From: JAVBNF01 sp031551725
GTDB lineage: Bacteria; Bacteroidota; Bacteroidia; Bacteroidales; P3
Length of the DNA stretch: 58,424 nucleotides
Assembly: GCA_031551725.1 (NCBI GenBank)
Contig: JAVBNF010000047.1
Location: 1 to 58,424, forward strand
Direction of reading: 5' to 3'
The translations under genes and the position numbers were made by a program. Under the pieces are notes generated by a model. It did no database searches. It was not told where the DNA came from and saw only the letters and a program-made list of their open reading frames with translations. The stretch's first letter is position 1; every line of letters begins with the position of its first letter. Positions 33,417-42,554 of this stretch are shown one piece after another.

Positions 33417-34835
33417 TCAATCCCACTCCCGATGCTTCACTACCACATTTACGCCGAATGTTTCTTTAATCTTCTTCGCCATTTGTTCGGCACTATACAC
33501 CGAGCGGTGTTGTCCGCCTGTACAGCCGAAAGCGATAAACAAATGCGTAAATCCGCGTTCGATATAATTTTTAATGGTAGGCGAAACCACACGGAAAGCA
33601 TCATCAATAAAGACTTTCACAGCCGGTTGTTTTTCCAAGTATTGAATCACCGGCAAATCTTTTCCGGTTTGTGTTTTATATGCTTCATCACGGCCCGGAT
33701 TAGGCAATCCGCGACAATCAAACACAAAGCCGCCGCCGTTTTCCGATGAATCCTGCGGCCAGCCTTTTTTGTATGAAAAACTGCAAACCGTCACCGTCAA
33801 CTGCGTATTTGCCGGTGTTATCGTTCGCAAACCTTCATTATTGAGCAACTGCGAAAAAGCATTTTCGATTGCAGGAAGCGACAACGGCAAACGCTTATTT
33901 TTCAATAAATATTCCAGATTATTCAATGCATACGGAATACTTTTCAGAAAATGCTCCTTTCGTTCGTAATAACCGCGAAAGCCATAAGAACCCATGGCCT
34001 GCATGATGCGGATAAAAACAAAACCGTAAAAATACCCGACAAATTTTTCTTCATCAAACTGCAAATATTTTTTCAATTCCTGAATATAAATTTGCAATAG
34101 ATACTGGCGCACATCATTCGTCAAATCGGCTTTGGCATCATACAAAAGCGAAGCCAAATCGTATTGCAGCGCACCTTTCCGACCACCCTGATAATCGATA
34201 AAATATACATCATCCTGAAAAATCATGATGTTGCGCGACTGAAAATCGCGATACAAAAAATAATCCGACGGCGCTTCCAACAGGAAATCCATAAACTTTT
34301 GAAAATCGTTTTCCAACAATTCTTCATCAAACTGAACGCCGGAAAGTTTGAGAAAATAATATTTGAAATAATTCAAATCCCACAGCATCGAACGGCGGTC
34401 GAATGCCGCACGCGGATAAGCCACGCTATAATCCAAATCTTTTCCCGCTTCCACTTGAAACCGCACCAAAGCGCGAATCGCTTTCTCATAATACGGAAGT
34501 ATTTCTTTCGGAAACTCTTCGCCTTTTCGCAATTCGCACAAGCGCGCATACAAGGTTGTATCACCTAAATCTTTAATCAAATAAACACGTTTATCATCAG
34601 CACATTCAAAACAGATATCAGGCACATTCAAACCATGCTTTGTAAAGTGTTTAGTGTACGAAATAAATGCACGATTTTCTTTCTCATCAACGTTAAAAAC
34701 ACCCAAGAAATGATGCCGTTCACTCTTTATACGATAATATTTTCGATCTGAACCTGATGCCGGTAGAAGCGTGCATTCAATAGGCTTTTCGCTAGTATAA
34801 TTTTCATATAGCCTTGTTAAGATTTCTTCAATCAT
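33417..34835 (-). CDS. amino-sugar kinase-like phosphotransferase fused to RapZ C-terminal domain
   Basis: 472 residues. Residues 1-320 are an APH-type phosphotransferase: LLPASGSDRKYYRI for ATP binding, catalytic YRDFQSRN (D197, N202) and the metal-binding IDYQGG (D214), close in pattern to AmgK-type MurNAc/GlcNAc kinases. Residues 340-472 match the RapZ C-terminal domain (CSFSYKKGWPQDSSE, FDCRGLPNPGR, GCTGGQHRSVY at 437-447), which in E. coli binds GlcN6P and controls GlmS expression. The N-terminal kinase half of RapZ is replaced by the APH domain. The fusion would link amino-sugar phosphorylation with GlcN6P sensing. Confidence 0.85.
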   Translation of the reverse strand: MIEEILTRLYENYTSEKPIECTLLPASGSDRKYYRIKSERHHFLGVFNVDEKENRAFISYTKHFTKHGLNVPDICFECADDKRVYLIKDLGDTTLYARLCELRKGEEFPKEILPYYEKAIRALVRFQVEAGKDLDYSVAYPRAAFDRRSMLWDLNYFKYYFLKLSGVQFDEELLENDFQKFMDFLLEAPSDYFLYRDFQSRNIMIFQDDVYFIDYQGGRKGALQYDLASLLYDAKADLTNDVRQYLLQIYIQELKKYLQFDEEKFVGYFYGFVFIRIMQAMGSYGFRGYYERKEHFLKSIPYALNNLEYLLKNKRLPLSLPAIENAFSQLLNNEGLRTITPANTQLTVTVCSFSYKKGWPQDSSENGGGFVFDCRGLPNPGRDEAYKTQTGKDLPVIQYLEKQPAVKVFIDDAFRVVSPTIKNYIERGFTHLFIAFGCTGGQHRSVYSAEQMAKKIKETFGVNVVVKHREWD

Positions 34836-34851
34836 TCTTAATTCCTAATTT

Positions 34852-36078
34852 TTAATTCCTAATTATCTTTGCGTATCCGATGCACTGGTCATAATACTCT
34901 GCCGGTGCACGATAATACACAAAAATATAATAATCGTTGATCGTTTCGTTGTGGCTTCCTTCAAATTCCCGTACACTACAAGGCTCCGGTACTTCGCTTG
35001 GGCAATACAAATACTGATAATTGTAATAGCCTTGTTTTAAATAAAGCGATTTGATATATGCGCCCAAATCGAAATCGTATTCCATCTTTGCTTCCGGTGT
35101 ATTCTTCCAGTTCGTAAGCGCGCCGTTGATATACACGTCGCCTTTTTTGTAAGGCGATTCCAACACAAAATGCACCATCACATATTCGGATTCAATGCGG
35201 CTCACTTCCTTGCGATCCGCCTTGATATAATACTCGCCATTCAAATCTTCATCAAACATATAATAATCGATATGACGGCTTTTACCAGGTTTCAATTGAA
35301 TCTTAACCGTATCGTTTTCACGACCTATTTTTTGGATGAATTGGGTCTTATAATCCAATGATTTCATATCAAAATAGCGAAACTCTGAGCCGCCTTCATA
35401 TACATTTTTATCATCATCGTCAAAATCGAACACATTGCCGTTGACATACTTAGGCCTCAACCAATGTACATTGTCTATGCGTCCGTTTTGCTGAGCCACA
35501 ACTTTCAATGTGCGATAAGCCTCTATTATTTCAAACGAAGGATCTACAATCATTTTAAAGAACAACTGCTGACCACTGTTTTGATATTCATAACGAATCG
35601 GTTTTCTGACAGTTCCGGTAATTCCAACTTTTTGATCCAGCACCACAAAAGGTAGTTCAATTAGAATTTTCTCCGGCTCATATTCTTCAAAAACACGCAA
35701 CAAGTAATTTCCGGATTTCAAAAAACGATTATTAACGGTCGGAAATTCAAACTCATAATGAACGTAAGGTTGTAATGTGTTGAACGAGAATTCAGGATTT
35801 TCAATCGGAAAATCGACAAATCCTTCCAAGTATTGAAAAGTCTTCAAATCCGAAGGCGTTCCATCGGCATTACAATGAATGAAAGCGTATCGATAATTTC
35901 GCATTTCATCATCCAAATCGTCAAACGATAACACAAGCCTGTCATCGCCATGAAGATCCAAAATCGCCTTCCCGACAATGTTCCCAACCGGATGTAACTG
36001 AATGCTTTTCAAGTTTTGTGCAAACATCACCGACGTACAGCAAAACATGAGCAAAATATATTTTACTTTTCTAATCAT
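34852..36078 (-). CDS. type IX secretion system plug protein (DUF5103)
   Basis: 408 residues. The signal peptide is MIRKVKYILLMFCCTSVMFAQ. LHPVGNIVGKAILDLHGDDR, then LVLSFDDLDDEMRNYRYAF, HCNADGTPSDL, FPTVNNRFLKSGNYLLRVFE and GAYIKSLYLKQGYYNYQY make up the DUF5103 pattern. A protein of this family has been identified as the plug of the SprA translocon in type IX secretion. Start chosen at 36078; the ATG at 36081 is equally possible. Other T9SS core genes are not visible in the window. Confidence 0.8.
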   Translation of the reverse strand: MIRKVKYILLMFCCTSVMFAQNLKSIQLHPVGNIVGKAILDLHGDDRLVLSFDDLDDEMRNYRYAFIHCNADGTPSDLKTFQYLEGFVDFPIENPEFSFNTLQPYVHYEFEFPTVNNRFLKSGNYLLRVFEEYEPEKILIELPFVVLDQKVGITGTVRKPIRYEYQNSGQQLFFKMIVDPSFEIIEAYRTLKVVAQQNGRIDNVHWLRPKYVNGNVFDFDDDDKNVYEGGSEFRYFDMKSLDYKTQFIQKIGRENDTVKIQLKPGKSRHIDYYMFDEDLNGEYYIKADRKEVSRIESEYVMVHFVLESPYKKGDVYINGALTNWKNTPEAKMEYDFDLGAYIKSLYLKQGYYNYQYLYCPSEVPEPCSVREFEGSHNETINDYYIFVYYRAPAEYYDQCIGYAKIIRN

Positions 36079-36198
36079 CATGCAAATGTACAAAAAATAT
36101 TGGAACATTCAGACATGAATTTCTCAAAAAAACGAAACAACAAATTATTTCAATTCAATTATTTACATTTATTTTTTTTATATACCATTTTTATTTAG

Positions 36199-36206
36199 TA
36201 TATTTG
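36199..36206 (+). promoter_or_regulatory. -7 element of the nqr operon
   Basis: TATATTTG lies 25 nt before the nqrA ATG, in a T-rich region without a clear -33 element. It likely drives all six nqr genes. Confidence 0.55.
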
Positions 36207-36230
36207 CCAATTCTTTTTGAAAAATTAAAA

Positions 36231-37592
36231 ATGGCAAAAACAGTCAAATTATCAAAAGGTCTTGACATCAGACTACAAGGAACGGCGGACAAATCTCTGA
36301 TTGCGTCCACCTTGATTACGAACAAGTACGCTGTAAAACCAACCGATTTTTACGGCCTTACACCAAAACTTTCTGTAGAAGAAGGCGCATTGGTAAAAGC
36401 CGGAAGTCCGTTGTTTTTTGACAAACACAATCCTCGCGTGATTATTACTTCTCCTGTTAGTGGAAAAGTAACAGAAATCCGCCGCGGTGCAAAACGTGTG
36501 ATTGAAGCAGTCCTCATTGAGGCTGACAAAGAACAACAGCATATTTCATTCCAACAAGCAAATCCGGAGCAATTAACCAAAGAAGCAATCACAGAAGAGC
36601 TTCTTTCAAGCGGTTTGTGGGCTTGTATTCGTCAACGTCCTTTCAACATCATCGCCAACCCCGATCAAGAGCCGAAAGCTATTGTTGTTTCAGTATTTGA
36701 CACAGCTCCGATGGCGCCCGACTATGATATTATTGCCCACGGACAAGGCAATGAGTTCCAAACCGGTTTGAATGCGCTGAAAAAGCTGACCAACGGTAAA
36801 CTGCATTTGAATATTCATACAACCAACACTTGTTCGGACGTATTTTTGAACTCTAAAAATGTAGAAATCAACAAATTCAGCGGCCCTCACCCTGCAGGTA
36901 ATGTAGGTGTTCAAATCCATCACATTGATCCTATTAATAAAGGTGAAAATGTTTGGCATGTGAATGCGCAAGATGTGATTATCATCGGACGTTTGTTTCT
37001 CGAAGGCCGTTACGATTCCACTAAAATCATAGCTTTGGCAGGTTCAGAATTGAAAAGAACAGGCTATCATAAAGTATTGAGTGGCGCTTGTATCGATAAA
37101 TTAATCGAAAATAATATCGATGAAAATGCAACTGATGTACGTTATATCAGCGGCAACGTGCTTACCGGTACTCAAATTGCAGCCGACGGCTACCTTGGTT
37201 TTTACGACCACATGATCAGCGTTATTCCTGAGGGAAACCACTACGAATTTGCAGGATGGGCTATGCCGGGACTCAATAAATTCAGCTTCTCGCGTACTTT
37301 TTTCTCTTGGCTTCGTCCCGGACATCAATATAAATTGGATACCAACCTCAACGGCGGACGCCGCGCGTTTGTATTAACAGGACAATTCGAACAAGTATTG
37401 CCGATGAATATTTATCCGCTTCAACTAATTAAAGCGTGTATCATCGAAGACCTCGAAAGCATGGAAAATCTTGGTATTTACGAAGTTGACCCCGAAGATT
37501 TCGCTTTGTGCGAATATATCGACACTTCAAAAACCGAAATCCAGGAAATCATCCGCAACGGACAAGAACTCATTCGCAGAGAAATGTTCTAA
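36231..37592 (+). CDS. nqrA: Na+-translocating NADH:quinone oxidoreductase subunit A
   Basis: Peripheral subunit of the Na+-pumping NADH dehydrogenase; binds quinone and docks on NqrB. 453 residues, soluble, without membrane helices. TVKLSKGLDIRLQG near the start, the biotinyl-lipoyl-like fold around PVSGKVTEIRRGAKR, HPAGNVGVQIHHIDPI, and a C-terminal Rossmann-like region ending YEVDPEDFALCEYIDTSKTE fit the family. The start at 36231 follows the AT-rich leader. First of the nqrABCDEF operon. Confidence 0.94.
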   Translation: MAKTVKLSKGLDIRLQGTADKSLIASTLITNKYAVKPTDFYGLTPKLSVEEGALVKAGSPLFFDKHNPRVIITSPVSGKVTEIRRGAKRVIEAVLIEADKEQQHISFQQANPEQLTKEAITEELLSSGLWACIRQRPFNIIANPDQEPKAIVVSVFDTAPMAPDYDIIAHGQGNEFQTGLNALKKLTNGKLHLNIHTTNTCSDVFLNSKNVEINKFSGPHPAGNVGVQIHHIDPINKGENVWHVNAQDVIIIGRLFLEGRYDSTKIIALAGSELKRTGYHKVLSGACIDKLIENNIDENATDVRYISGNVLTGTQIAADGYLGFYDHMISVIPEGNHYEFAGWAMPGLNKFSFSRTFFSWLRPGHQYKLDTNLNGGRRAFVLTGQFEQVLPMNIYPLQLIKACIIEDLESMENLGIYEVDPEDFALCEYIDTSKTEIQEIIRNGQELIRREMF

Positions 37593-37634
37593 TTCAAATT
37601 TAATCAGCTAATTCATAAAACAACATAATTTAAA

Positions 37635-38789
37635 ATGTTACGTAATTTTTTAGATAAGATCAAACCAAATTTCCAAAAAGGTGGAAAATTGGAAATCTTT
37701 CATTCTACTTTCGATGCATTCGAAACATTTTTATATGTTCCGAATCATGTAACGAAAAAAGGTACCCATATCCGCGACAGCGTTGATATGAAACGTACCA
37801 TGACCGTAGTAATTCTCGCATTGGTACCTTGTGCCCTTTTCGGCATGTACAATGTGGGGTACCAACATTTCCTTTCCGTAAGCGAAAATGCAGACTTCTG
37901 GCAAACGTTCTTCTATGGCTTTTTGAAAGTGCTTCCAATGTTCATCGTTTCTTACGTTGTGGGATTGGGTATTGAATTTGCATTTGCACAAATGCGCGGC
38001 CACGAAGTAAACGAAGGCTATTTGGTGAGCGGATTTTTAATTCCGTTGATCTGCCCTCCCGATACTCCACTATGGATGTTGGCTTTGGCCGTTATCTTTG
38101 CAGTTATAATCGGTAAAGAGGTATTTGGCGGAACAGGTATGAATATTTGGAATCCGGCGCTTATCGCCCGTGCTTTCCTCTTCTTTGCTTATCCGTCAGA
38201 CATGTCGGGTGAAAAAGTATGGATCGCAGAAAAAGCCGATGCTTTCTCCGGTGCAACGCCAATGGCAAACATCGCTGCCGGACAAGTTGAACAATTCTCC
38301 GCCATCCGTGAAACAGCTTTCATGGGCCTTATTCCCGGCTCTGTAGGAGAAACCTCTAAATTATGTATTCTAATCGGTGCAGCTATCTTATTATTTACGC
38401 GCATCGGAAGTTTACGCGTAATGCTTTCTGTTGTTTTAGGAGCGATTTCGATGGGTTTCATTATTAAACTCTTCGGAAGTCCCGAAAATCCATACACACA
38501 AATCAACCCGATGGACCATTTGTTGATCGGAGGCTTGTTGTTTGGTGCCGTGTTTATGGCCACAGACCCTGTTACTGCTGCTCAAACCAATAAAGGCAAA
38601 TGGATTTACGGATTTTTAATCGGTTTGATTGCCGTTTTAGTACGTGCATTCAACCCTGCCTATCCGGAAGGCATGATGCTTTCAATTTTATTGATGAACA
38701 CTTTTGCTCCGCTGATCGACCATTTTGTTGTTCAAGGAAACATCAACCGCCGCTTGAAACGTTTAAAAACAGTAAATAGTACCAAATAA
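37635..38789 (+). CDS. nqrB: Na+-NQR subunit B
   Basis: Membrane subunit carrying covalent FMN, riboflavin and the ion channel. 384 residues with about ten helices. The flavin-attachment motif is SGATPMANI with T208 as the linking residue. KEVFGGTGMNIWNPALIARA and GAVFMATDPVTAAQT are family signatures. It starts 42 nt after nqrA. Confidence 0.95.
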   Translation: MLRNFLDKIKPNFQKGGKLEIFHSTFDAFETFLYVPNHVTKKGTHIRDSVDMKRTMTVVILALVPCALFGMYNVGYQHFLSVSENADFWQTFFYGFLKVLPMFIVSYVVGLGIEFAFAQMRGHEVNEGYLVSGFLIPLICPPDTPLWMLALAVIFAVIIGKEVFGGTGMNIWNPALIARAFLFFAYPSDMSGEKVWIAEKADAFSGATPMANIAAGQVEQFSAIRETAFMGLIPGSVGETSKLCILIGAAILLFTRIGSLRVMLSVVLGAISMGFIIKLFGSPENPYTQINPMDHLLIGGLLFGAVFMATDPVTAAQTNKGKWIYGFLIGLIAVLVRAFNPAYPEGMMLSILLMNTFAPLIDHFVVQGNINRRLKRLKTVNSTK

Positions 38790-38848
38790 ATACCGGATGG
38801 CCGCGCATCTTCGATGCCGCCATGACGCAAAACCAGAAATTTAAAATT

Positions 38849-39799
38849 ATGTTTTCAAATAAATATATCTTTATATATGCAACGATACTTGTTGTTGTCG
38901 TTGCTGCGATCTTGTCTGTCACAGCGGTTGTTTTGCAACCTTTTCAAGATCGAAATGTAAATATTGAAAAAATTCAAAATATTCTCACTTCCGCAAATAT
39001 TACTTCTACTAAAAGTGATGCAGAGGAATTGTATGGAATGAAAATCAAACAAGAACTCGTTGTTGACTTGAACGGCGATGTCGTTGGTATTTATGCCGAC
39101 GGCAAGCAAGAACTCGGCAACATTCGTGCTTTCGATTTAGATTTAAAGTCTCAACTTAAACTCAAAGAAGAAGTTGAAGCCGGTAAAAGCAAGGAAACTC
39201 CGGTTTTCCCGATTTTCGTTTGCGACAACAACGGCGAAAACACCTATATTATTCCATTGTTGGGAAAAGGTCTTTGGGGTCCGATTTGGGGATATGTTGC
39301 ATTGAAAAATGACTTTAAAACCATTGTTGGCGCTGTGTTTGACCACAAAGGCGAAACTCCGGGCTTAGGTGCAGAAATCAACACCCCTAAATTCCAAGAA
39401 CAATTTATCGGCAAAACTATTTTTGATGATAATGGTAATTTCACTTCTGTTACATTGGTAAAAGGTGGGCTTGCAAACAGCAATATGGACCCAAAACACG
39501 GTGTGGACGCCATTTCCGGTGGTACGTTGACTTCAAACGGCGTTTCCGATATGCTTCAAAATTGCTTGTTGAATTATTTGAATTATTTCAAAAAACAATT
39601 GGAAAATGCTCCGAATACGGATATGCTTCCTGATGAAAATAGTGTAGCTGTTGCCGATTCGTTGGCTAAAGTTGAAGCCCAAGAACGTGCAAATGCCGAA
39701 GCTCAAAGCAAAGCGGCTGAAGCTGCGCGAAAAGCGAAAGAAGCAAAACAAGCAAAAAACGATTCGGTAAATCCGAAAGATCAAGGATTTCCTTTCTAA
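38849..39799 (+). CDS. nqrC: Na+-NQR subunit C
   Basis: 316 residues: one N-terminal membrane helix (YIFIYATILVVVVAAILSVT) and a periplasmic FMN domain. GLWGPIWGYVAL, HKGETPGLGAEI and DAISGGTLTSNGV carry the covalent FMN Thr. The motif reads SGGT rather than the classic SGAT, with the Thr preserved. After about 270 there is an extra tail rich in Ala, Lys and Glu (ANAEAQSKAAEAARKAKEAK), not part of the canonical subunit. Start 38849 or the upstream in-frame ATG 38822. Confidence 0.93.
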   Translation: MFSNKYIFIYATILVVVVAAILSVTAVVLQPFQDRNVNIEKIQNILTSANITSTKSDAEELYGMKIKQELVVDLNGDVVGIYADGKQELGNIRAFDLDLKSQLKLKEEVEAGKSKETPVFPIFVCDNNGENTYIIPLLGKGLWGPIWGYVALKNDFKTIVGAVFDHKGETPGLGAEINTPKFQEQFIGKTIFDDNGNFTSVTLVKGGLANSNMDPKHGVDAISGGTLTSNGVSDMLQNCLLNYLNYFKKQLENAPNTDMLPDENSVAVADSLAKVEAQERANAEAQSKAAEAARKAKEAKQAKNDSVNPKDQGFPF

Positions 39800-39833
39800 T
39801 CTTTGCATCATTAAATTTTTGAATTTTTAGACT

Positions 39834-40487
39834 ATGGAAAATACAAATAAAGAGAAAGAACCTTTGTTCTCCCTCAAAAACAGAAGATTATTAACCGGTC
39901 CGCTTGGCAAAAACAATCCGGTTACCATTCAAGTTTTGGGCATTTGTTCCGCATTAGCGGTAACCGTTAAGCTGCAGCCGGCTTTTGTAATGGCCCTTTC
40001 GGTAACGGTGGTTGTAGGAATGTCGAACCTGGTGATTTCGCTTTTGCGCAATACCATTCCTTCACGCATCCGTATCATTGTCCAATTGATGGTTATTGCC
40101 GCTTTGGTAATTATTGTAGACCAGGTGTTGAAAGCCTTTGCTTACGACATCAGCAAACAATTATCGGTTTTTGTCGGCTTGATTATTACCAACTGTATCG
40201 TGATGGGACGCTTGGAAGCCTTTGCAATGGCCAACAAACCATGGCAATCGTTCTTGGACGGTATCGGCAACGGCGCCGGATACGGTATTATTTTAATCAT
40301 CGTTGCCTTCTTCCGCGAACTGCTCGGATCGGGAACTTTGTGGGGTTATAAAGTTGTTCCACAAGCCGCTTATGACGCAGGTTATGTAAACAACGGCTTA
40401 ATGATTTTGCCTCCAATGGCATTGATTACGGTTGGTATTATCATCTGGGTACAACGTGCCAAAAACAAAGATTTGCAAGAAAAATAG
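39834..40487 (+). CDS. nqrD: Na+-NQR subunit D
   Basis: 217 residues with six membrane helices. RRLLTGPLGKNNPVTIQVLG, ITNCIVMGRLEAFAMAN and FRELLGSGTLWGY are the family motifs. The conserved Cys in NCIVMGR is part of the intramembrane Fe-S site shared with NqrE. The usual N-terminal extension is short. It follows nqrC after 34 nt. Confidence 0.95.
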   Translation: MENTNKEKEPLFSLKNRRLLTGPLGKNNPVTIQVLGICSALAVTVKLQPAFVMALSVTVVVGMSNLVISLLRNTIPSRIRIIVQLMVIAALVIIVDQVLKAFAYDISKQLSVFVGLIITNCIVMGRLEAFAMANKPWQSFLDGIGNGAGYGIILIIVAFFRELLGSGTLWGYKVVPQAAYDAGYVNNGLMILPPMALITVGIIIWVQRAKNKDLQEK

Positions 40488-40513
40488 ACATCCACATTTA
40501 GTTATTTTGAATT

Positions 40514-41131
40514 ATGGAAAATTTAATTAATATATTCGTTAAGTCTATTTTTATAGACAATATGATTTTTGCGTACTTTTTGGGGATGTGCTCCTATTTG
40601 GCTATTTCCAAAACCGTAAAAACCTCCATGGGATTGGGCGTTGCGGTTGTTTTCGTAATGCTTATTTGTACACCACTCAACTATTTGCTTGACACCTACC
40701 TTTTGAAAAAAGGAGCATTGGCATGGGCCGGACCTCAATTTGCAAGTTTGGACTTGAGTTTCTTGAGTTTCATCATGTTCATCGCGGTTATTGCAGCTGT
40801 GGTTCAATTGGTGGAAATGATTGTTGAAAAAGTTTCTCCGTCTTTATATTCTGTTTTAGGAATTTTCTTACCCTTGATTGCTGTAAACTGCGCCATCTTG
40901 GGAGGCTCTCTCTTTATGCAGGAACGCGAATACGAAACCTTGGCAGAAGCTACTGTTTTCGGCTTCGGTTCGGGAATCGGCTGGATGCTTGCCATTGTGG
41001 GTATTGCCGCTGTGCGCGAAAAAGCGCGCTACTCGCAAATTCCGCCTGCAATGAAAGGATTGGGAATCACATTTATTATGACTGGGCTCATGGCTATTGC
41101 GTTTATGAGTTTTATGGTAATAAAATTATAA
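40514..41131 (+). CDS. nqrE: Na+-NQR subunit E
   Basis: 205 residues with six membrane helices. It has DNMIFAYFLGMCSYLAISK near the start, VNCAILGGSLFMQER with the Fe-S Cys, and GFGSGIGWMLAIVGIAAVRE. NqrD and NqrE are inverted-topology homologues that hold the intramembrane cluster. Confidence 0.95.
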   Translation: MENLINIFVKSIFIDNMIFAYFLGMCSYLAISKTVKTSMGLGVAVVFVMLICTPLNYLLDTYLLKKGALAWAGPQFASLDLSFLSFIMFIAVIAAVVQLVEMIVEKVSPSLYSVLGIFLPLIAVNCAILGGSLFMQEREYETLAEATVFGFGSGIGWMLAIVGIAAVREKARYSQIPPAMKGLGITFIMTGLMAIAFMSFMVIKL

Positions 41132-41232
41132 TGTAGAATGGAAAGTTGAGAACGGAGAATAAAACAAACTATTCAAACCGCTCAAACTATTCAATCAAAA
41201 AATAAATCAACGAATCTAAAATAAAAAGATAA

Positions 41233-42480
41233 ATGAATTCACTTGCTCTTGTAGTATTGATGGGCGTCGGCATCTTCTTAATCGTTATCCTCTTATTGGT
41301 GGCGATGTTGCTGTATGCACGTAAGAAATTAACTCCGCAAGGAGCCGTTAAAATCAACATCAACGGCGAAAGGGAAATCGAAACCCAACCGGGGTCTTCG
41401 CTCCTTTCCACGTTGGCAGGCGAAAAAATCTTCTTGCCATCAGCCTGCGGCGGCGGCGGAACTTGTGGAATGTGTAAATGCCAGGTAACCGAAGGCGGTG
41501 GAAGCATTTTGCCCACTGAAACCGGATTTTTTACGCGTAAAGAACAACAAAACAACTGGCGCTTGGGTTGCCAAGTGAAAGTTCGCGAAAGCATGGACAT
41601 TCAAATTCCGGAAGAAGTATTCGGAATTAAAAAATGGGAGTGCGAAGTGGTTTCGAATAATAATTTGGCTACTTATATCAAGGAGTTTGTAGTAAAATTG
41701 CCGGAAGGCGAACACCTCAAATTCAAATCCGGCGGATATATTCAAATTGACGTTCCGACTTGCGAAATTGATTTCAAAGACATGGATATCCAACCAGAAT
41801 ATCATCCGGATTGGGATAAATACAAGATGTGGAATTTGAAAATGAAAAACTCGGAGCCCATTTTCCGTGCGTATTCAATGGCCAACCACCCGGCGGAAGA
41901 CAACATCATTATGTTGAATATCCGTATTGCAACGCCTCCGTTCGATCGCAAAAACGGCGGTTTTATGAATGTAAACCCGGGTATTTGTTCATCGTATATT
42001 TTCTCCCGCAAACCGGGCGACAAAGTGACGATTTCGGGTCCTTACGGCGAATTCTTTATCAAAGACACCAAACGCGAAATGATGTTTATCGGTGGAGGCG
42101 CCGGTATGGCTCCGATGCGTTCGCATATTTTCGACCAATTCCTTACCAAAAAGACCGACCGCAAAGCTACGTTCTGGTACGGAGGACGTTCGAAACGCGA
42201 ATTGTTTTATCAAGATGATTTCGAGAAAATCGAAAAAGAATTTCCAAACTTCAAATTCAATGTTGCGCTTTCAGAGCCACTTCCGGAAGATAATTGGACA
42301 GGATATACAGGATTTATCCATCAAGTGATTCTCGATAATTATTTAAAAAATCATCCGGAACCGGAAGAAATCGAATATTATTTGTGCGGACCTCCGATGA
42401 TGAATGCCGCTATTCAAAAAATGCTCGACGATTTGGGCGTTCCGAAAGAAATGATTGCATTCGACGATTTCGGCGGATAA
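41233..42480 (+). CDS. nqrF: Na+-NQR subunit F (NADH-oxidising)
   Basis: 415 residues. An N-terminal membrane helix (ALVVLMGVGIFLIVILLLVA) precedes a plant-type [2Fe-2S] ferredoxin domain with SACGGGGTCGMCKC and a later LGCQV, then a ferredoxin-reductase-like part with FAD-binding RAYSMANHP, NADH-binding IGGGAGMAPMRS and the C-terminal YYLCGPPMMNAAI. It accepts electrons from NADH. Last gene of the operon, 101 nt after nqrE, with a strong terminator behind it. Confidence 0.96.
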   Translation: MNSLALVVLMGVGIFLIVILLLVAMLLYARKKLTPQGAVKININGEREIETQPGSSLLSTLAGEKIFLPSACGGGGTCGMCKCQVTEGGGSILPTETGFFTRKEQQNNWRLGCQVKVRESMDIQIPEEVFGIKKWECEVVSNNNLATYIKEFVVKLPEGEHLKFKSGGYIQIDVPTCEIDFKDMDIQPEYHPDWDKYKMWNLKMKNSEPIFRAYSMANHPAEDNIIMLNIRIATPPFDRKNGGFMNVNPGICSSYIFSRKPGDKVTISGPYGEFFIKDTKREMMFIGGGAGMAPMRSHIFDQFLTKKTDRKATFWYGGRSKRELFYQDDFEKIEKEFPNFKFNVALSEPLPEDNWTGYTGFIHQVILDNYLKNHPEPEEIEYYLCGPPMMNAAIQKMLDDLGVPKEMIAFDDFGG

Positions 42481-42492
42481 TAAAAATGATTG

Positions 42493-42535
42493 ACAAAAGT
42501 TTGAGGAATGCTCTTCAAACTTTTGTTCTTTTTAG
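42493..42535 (+). terminator. terminator of the nqr operon
   Basis: ACAAAAGTTTGA (42493-42504) pairs perfectly over 12 bp with TCAAACTTTTGT (42515-42526), followed by a T-rich tract. Confidence 0.9.
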
Positions 42536-42554
42536 ACTTTTAATTTGACAGATT

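Noticed and set aside
36083..36090. Minus-strand TACATTTG as promoter of the T9SS plug gene
   Set aside because: It would start transcription at the chosen ATG itself, with no -33 partner; kept only as a weak possibility and not listed as a promoter.
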